Source: Actinomycetes bacterium
GTDB lineage: Bacteria > Actinomycetota > Actinomycetes > Actinomycetales > Dermatophilaceae
NCBI GenBank assembly: GCA_023451855.1
Contig: JAEXXY010000313.1
Span: 1-9,620 of the forward strand
Direction of reading: 5' to 3'
Length of the DNA stretch: 9,620 nt
Shown here: in pieces, positions 7,301-9,620 of the stretch
How the letters are laid out: each line of letters begins with the position of its first letter
Position numbering within the stretch: the stretch's first letter is position 1
Program-made: the position numbers and the translations under genes
The notes under the pieces: model-generated
Seen by the model: only the letters and a program-made list of their open reading frames with translations
Databases searched by the model: none
What the model was told of the DNA's origin: nothing

Positions 7301-8042
7301 CGCCACGGTCTCCTACGACGCCGCCAAGCGCACCGCCACGGTCAAGCCTTCGACGGTGCTCTACGACTGGGCGCCCTACCGGCTCAACGTCTCCGGGGTG
7401 AAGGACACCTCGGGCGCGTCGATGACCACGGCGTACTCCAGCACCTTCCGCACCCTCGACACCGCGCCGCCGGCCGTGGGCGCGTTCAAGGCCACCGGCG
7501 CCCTGCGCGCGGCGACCCTGACGTGGACGGCGCCGCACGTCAACGACCTCGACCGCTACATCGTGCGGATGGCCGCCGGCACCACCCCGCCGGCCAACGT
7601 CGCGTCCGGCACGAGCGCGTACGCCGGCACCGCGACGAAGGCGACCGTCTCCCTCGCCCAGGGCACGACGTACACCTTCCGGATCTGGGTCAAGGACCGC
7701 ACCGGCCACTACAGCGCGGCCTCGGTGGGGCGGATCGTCGGCACCGTGGAGTCGATGACCTCCAACGTCAGCACGGTCCGCAAGGGCTATGCGGTCACTC
7801 TGAGCGGCAGGGTCGTGCGCAAGGACACCGGCAAGGGCGTCGGCGGCGCCACGGTGCAGCTGTACTGGCGCCGGGTCGGCAGCTCGACGTGGACCCTCAC
7901 GGCGACCCGCACCTCGAGCTCCACGGGCGCGTTCTCCTACGCGCACAAGCCGGCCGCGTCGGTCGACTACATGTGGGTCTACCGCGGCTCGTCGACCCTC
8001 GTCGGGTCGAGCAGCGCACTGCGCAGGGTCACCGTCCGCTGA
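4329..8042 (+). CDS. Secreted S8 (subtilisin-like) serine protease with FG-GAP propeller and Ig/Fn3 tail
   Basis: A 1237-residue exported endopeptidase. Domains in order: signal peptide (MSRRRP, then a hydrophobic stretch, cleavage near Ala26-Ala30); Ser/Thr/Pro linker (about 31-60); I9/fervidolysin-like propeptide (about 81-150); thermitase-like S8 catalytic domain (about 155-445). The triad is Asp191 (VVDSG), His228 (GHGSMVAG) and Ser386 (GTSFSAP), with oxyanion Asn320 (AAGN). Next are a PPC-like beta-sandwich (about 455-575), seven FG-GAP/VCBS repeats (about 590-935), a Big_5-like Ig domain (about 938-1043), an Fn3 domain (about 1047-1138) and a C-terminal Ig-like domain (about 1140-1237). 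There is no LPXTG motif, C-terminal helix or lipobox, so it should be released or held non-covalently. The ATG has AGGGG seven bases upstream. It is probably made as a zymogen matured by propeptide removal. It stands alone between two regulatory operons and the substrate is unknown. The His motif has Ser-Met where many subtilisins have Thr-His. Confidence 0.93.
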   Translation: MSRRRPLAAALTLALVAPVSALTASAATAAPTHPASTATPAVTSAASTSPNSPTSPTASSIGAERLPRPMPGKGARRAHDPHTVLVRFEGTSGTTTRERAVKRRGASLGRTLPGTSFVTVHTTGAADELASRLATDPSVAEVSLDYVREASATPNDPGYLYGDQDYLKTVRLPGAWGRSKGSLNTVVAVVDSGVNGRHPDLTGRTVAGYNAIGNVGIAAGAASDDYGHGSMVAGIIAAETNNGEGIAGVAWNARVMPIKVLNSRGQGTDSDVIEGINWAVAHGARIINLSLGGGADNPALHTAIKSAVTKGAVVVVAAGNTGDDAPQYPAAYSEVIAVGATDSTGALTDFSTHGSWVDVAAPGWEITSTGRPDSKGNLYYVGDGTSFSAPIVSGVVALMRAKTPSMTPAQVLARLRATARDAGPRGVDPYYGAGVLDATNALGGGYASDLPLPAAGTAEPDDVPSRATAFETSGMSYGSIGIEGDIDWRRYDFASRRTVTFTVTPPYYDANAPQNVDPVLAVYDENLRLIAQVDQKPEGQPETVTVRVPGTTYVTVRNANGSRAGDPRYYSVTVDQGAAGVLNPGTPFATSTSYGPLAYGDVTGDGKGDVVAGVVSSPATSQLDVMARASAGGLTAPVRYATVEGSLVRNVATADVDGDGLRDVVVSTAVGVQVFRQTTGHVLAAPVVVADTADTTFVAAADLDGDGRADLVRTTATESSTELSVLYARPDGSWTRQLLDTTDGSVRQGTVVIGDLDGDARPDVAVNQFGSVLVLHNRAGRWAATRHSLPADTGASGIVVADVNGDGRLDLATAGGGNRPSSRLVVWRQASDGTLPATPTSTEIPDIPASLAAADLTGDGRTDLVVTHSGFATVSVLEQRSDGTLRPASGSFTSYISHYDPTALAVGDVTGDGRVDAVVAPYTGVEVLSNAGGLTPAVAPQFVRSAWPADFGSGLPITTAPTVTFVRDAVPSTVSASTVRLVNGRTGAAVPATVSYDAAKRTATVKPSTVLYDWAPYRLNVSGVKDTSGASMTTAYSSTFRTLDTAPPAVGAFKATGALRAATLTWTAPHVNDLDRYIVRMAAGTTPPANVASGTSAYAGTATKATVSLAQGTTYTFRIWVKDRTGHYSAASVGRIVGTVESMTSNVSTVRKGYAVTLSGRVVRKDTGKGVGGATVQLYWRRVGSSTWTLTATRTSSSTGAFSYAHKPAASVDYMWVYRGSSTLVGSSSALRRVTVR
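6096..7133 (+). repeat. Seven FG-GAP/VCBS repeats, predicted seven-bladed beta-propeller
   Basis: Seven copies of a D-x-[DNT]-G-D-[GA]-x-x-D loop begin at Asp601, 655, 702, 755, 802, 855 and 908 of the protease, spaced 54, 47, 53, 47, 53 and 53 residues. Such loops bind calcium in integrin-alpha-type propellers, and seven is the number that closes that fold. Repeats 1, 6 and 7 have Thr at the third loop position; repeat 4 has Ala in place of the second Gly (DGDARPD). DNA copies have diverged, so the array is old rather than a fresh duplication. Likely role: calcium-dependent binding of protein or polysaccharide. Confidence 0.85.
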
Positions 8043-8071
8043 CGCGGGCCCCGGGCGTCGTCGCCGGCCGT

Positions 8072-8746
8072 TCAGGCCCAGCGATAGCGACGCTCGGGGC
8101 GACCGGTGGCGCCGTAGCGCAGCGACACGTCGGCCTGACCGCCTGACGCGAAGTGCTCGAGGTAGCGACGCGCGCTGACCCGTGAGATCCCCACGGCCTC
8201 AGCGCATTCCGTGGCCGACAGCGTGTCGCCCGCCTCGCGCAGCGCGACGGCCACGGCCTCGGCGGTCTCGGCGCTCAGGCCCTTGGGCAGCGGCACCGCC
8301 GGACGCGTGCCGCCCGGCCCCGACACGAACGCCGCGTCGATCTGCGCCTGCGTCAGGTCGTCGTCGGCGAGACCGCGGGCCCGTTCCGACGCGTACGTCT
8401 GGAGCCGCTGCTCGAGGTCGGGGAACGCGAACGGCTTGAGCAGGTAGCCGACGACGCCCTCGCGCACGGCACGGCGCACGGCGTCGGCCTCCTTGGCCGC
8501 GGTGATGACGAGCACGTCGCACGACGCCCCCGACGCCCGCATCCGCGTCACGAGGTCGAGGCCGAACGCGTCGGGCAGGTAGAGGTCGAGCAGCACGAGG
8601 TCGGGCTCGAGCTCACCGACGAGAGCGAGCGCCTCGTCGCCGGAGCGCGCGGTGCCGACCACCTCGAACCCCTCGACCCGCTCGACGAACCCGCGGTGGA
8701 TCCGGGCCACCATGAAGTCGTCGTCCACGACGAGCACGCTGATCAT
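8072..8746 (-). CDS. CitB/DcuR-type response regulator
   Basis: A 224-residue transcriptional regulator of the citrate/C4-dicarboxylate class. The receiver domain (about 1-120) has the acidic residues Asp8-Asp10, phospho-acceptor Asp54 (LLDLYLP), Thr82 and Lys104 (LLKPF). A linker leads to a C-terminal helix-turn-helix (about 173-200) with TECAEAVGISRVSARRYLEH, followed by VSLRYGATGRPERRYRW, the hallmark C-terminus of the actinobacterial CitB/DctR group. The ATG start overlaps the kinase stop codon (ATGA), and GAGGAG lies five bases upstream, so the two are co-translated. Its stop lies 29 bp from the protease stop on the opposite strand. Its target is probably a carboxylate transporter outside the window. 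Family assignment is firm; the actual ligand and target are not visible. Confidence 0.92.
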   Translation of the reverse strand: MISVLVVDDDFMVARIHRGFVERVEGFEVVGTARSGDEALALVGELEPDLVLLDLYLPDAFGLDLVTRMRASGASCDVLVITAAKEADAVRRAVREGVVGYLLKPFAFPDLEQRLQTYASERARGLADDDLTQAQIDAAFVSGPGGTRPAVPLPKGLSAETAEAVAVALREAGDTLSATECAEAVGISRVSARRYLEHFASGGQADVSLRYGATGRPERRYRWA

Positions 8747-9620
8747 CGCTTCTCCTCCGCCAGCGGCGCGCCGGCCTCGACGGTGAGGCGGGCCACGAAC
8801 CGGGCGCCGTCGGGGGTGTTCTCGACGTCGACCTCGCCGCCCCGACGCTGACAGATCAGACGCGTCAGCGCCAGTCCGATGCCCCGCTCGCCGGCCTGCG
8901 CGGCCTTCGTCGTGAACCCGTGGGTGAACACCTCGGTGACGACCTCGGGCGCGACGCCCGGGCCCGAGTCGACGACGCTGACCTCGACGGCCGACGCGTC
9001 CTGGCGGATCGTCAGCTCGACCCAGCGGTCCGGCCCGGCAGCGGTGGCCGCGGCGTCGATGGCGTTGTCGACGAGGTTGCCGACCACCGCGGACACGTCG
9101 GCCGAGTCGCGCTGGGCGAGGCGCCCGAGGGACGTCTCGTCGGACACCCGCAGCTCGACGCGTCGCTCGGTGGCCTGCGCCGCCTTGGCCATGAGCAGGG
9201 CCGCGATCGCGGTGTCGCGGACGCGTCGGGACACGGCGACGTCGAGCTGGGCCCGGTGCTCGCTCACCGAGTCGACGTAGCCGACGACCTCGTCGTACTC
9301 GCCGAGCTGGATGAGCCCCGAGATGGTGTGCAGCTGGTTGGCGAACTCGTGCGCCTGTGCCCGGAGCAGCTCGGTGGTGCTGCGGAACGACCCGATCTCC
9401 CGCTCGAGGTCGGCCAGCTCGGTGCGGTCACGCAGGGTCGTCACCGACCCGAGTGGCCGCCCGTCCTTGCTCACCTCCATGCGGTTCATGACGAGGACCC
9501 GCCCCCGCCGCAGCACCACCTGGTCGCGCGGCACCGCGGGGCCGGACGCGTCGTCACCCGACGCGTCGGACGCGTCGTCACCCGTCGCGTCGGACGAGCC
9601 GCGCCCCGTCACCCCGGACG
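8743..9620 (-). CDS. CitA/DcuS-type sensor histidine kinase, 5' end missing at the window edge
   Basis: The C-terminal part of a sensor kinase; its frame is open to the right edge. A GTG at 9612 would give 289 residues, but the protein begins mid-PAS there, so it is almost certainly not the true start. Numbering from that GTG: the end of a PAS domain (about 31-66, ending VTTLRDRTEL), then the H-box LRAQAHEFANQLHTISG with phospho-acceptor His88, diagnostic of the CitA/DcuS family. An ATPase domain follows with N-box GNLVDNAIDAA (178-188), G1 DSGPGV (215-220) and G2 GERGIGLAL (241-249). The two membrane helices and the extracytoplasmic Cache/PAS sensor expected for the family would lie beyond 9620. 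An Asp/Ala/Ser-rich insert (residues 8-24) precedes the PAS strands and comes from a tandem DNA duplication. It pairs with the overlapping CitB-type regulator and probably senses an external carboxylate. Confidence 0.9.
   Translation of the reverse strand, partial: SGVTGRGSSDATGDDASDASGDDASGPAVPRDQVVLRRGRVLVMNRMEVSKDGRPLGSVTTLRDRTELADLEREIGSFRSTTELLRAQAHEFANQLHTISGLIQLGEYDEVVGYVDSVSEHRAQLDVAVSRRVRDTAIAALLMAKAAQATERRVELRVSDETSLGRLAQRDSADVSAVVGNLVDNAIDAAATAAGPDRWVELTIRQDASAVEVSVVDSGPGVAPEVVTEVFTHGFTTKAAQAGERGIGLALTRLICQRRGGEVDVENTPDGARFVARLTVEAGAPLAEEKR
9544..9591 (-). repeat. 24-bp tandem duplication with one mismatch inside the kinase gene
   Basis: Two adjacent 24-bp copies (9544-9567 and 9568-9591) differ only at 9561/9585 (A versus T on the plus strand). 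On the coding strand they encode DATGDDAS followed by DASGDDAS, an acidic low-complexity insert ahead of the PAS strands. Near identity suggests a recent in-frame duplication. Confidence 0.93.

Noticed and set aside
4332..7946. A 1204-codon open frame antisense to the protease gene
   Set aside because: The translation is Arg/Gly/Ala/Val/Asp-rich low complexity with no domain. The plus-strand frame has a signal peptide, catalytic triad and repeats. GC-rich codon bias suppresses stops on the opposite strand.
8043..8071. GC-rich 29-bp gap between convergent genes as a bidirectional terminator
   Set aside because: It holds overlapping GGGCCC and CCCGGG palindromes but no stem with a proper loop and no T-tract on either side.

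Overview
The window looks like chromosomal DNA of a high-GC actinobacterium. Base composition is very GC-rich, codon third positions are almost all G or C, GTG starts are common, and many genes share actinobacterial architectures. The genus cannot be fixed from the sequence; Intrasporangiaceae-like lineages would fit but that is a guess. There are no RNA genes, insertion sequences, integrases or CRISPR arrays. Seven protein-coding genes fill the window, one of them cut by the right edge.

Left block (46-4116): a minus-strand operon encodes an OmpR-family response regulator followed, with a 4-bp overlap, by a membrane histidine kinase. Back to back with it, across a gap of about 50 bp, a plus-strand operon encodes a six-helix ferric-reductase-like flavocytochrome and a small exported FMN-binding protein (GTGA 4-bp overlap). 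The flavocytochrome has the two histidine pairs of a bis-heme core and a C-terminal FAD/NAD(P) module. The FMN protein has an SGAT motif for covalent FMN attachment. Together they read as a transmembrane electron-export chain: cytoplasmic NAD(P)H to FAD, to two hemes, to tethered FMN outside the membrane. The divergent two-component system is its likely regulator. No ApbE flavin transferase, which the FMN protein should need, lies in the window.

Middle (4117-8042): a 212-bp gap with terminator-like hairpins leads to a 1237-residue secreted subtilisin-like protease. It carries a propeptide, an S8 catalytic domain with an intact Asp/His/Ser triad, a PPC-like domain, seven Asp-rich FG-GAP repeats that should close a seven-bladed calcium-binding beta-propeller, and three Ig/Fn3-like C-terminal domains. 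It has no cell-wall sorting signal.

Right block (8072-9620, minus strand): a CitB/DcuR-type response regulator and a CitA/DcuS-type sensor kinase (4-bp ATGA overlap). The kinase runs off the right edge, so its transmembrane sensor part is not visible. Such pairs normally sense extracellular di- or tricarboxylates and control a transporter, which must lie outside the window if present. This operon converges on the protease gene with only 29 bp between stop codons.

The most interesting parts are the flavin-based electron-export operon with its compact divergent control region, the protease-propeller fusion, and a 24-bp tandem duplication that adds an Asp/Ala/Ser-rich insert to the PAS region of the second kinase.
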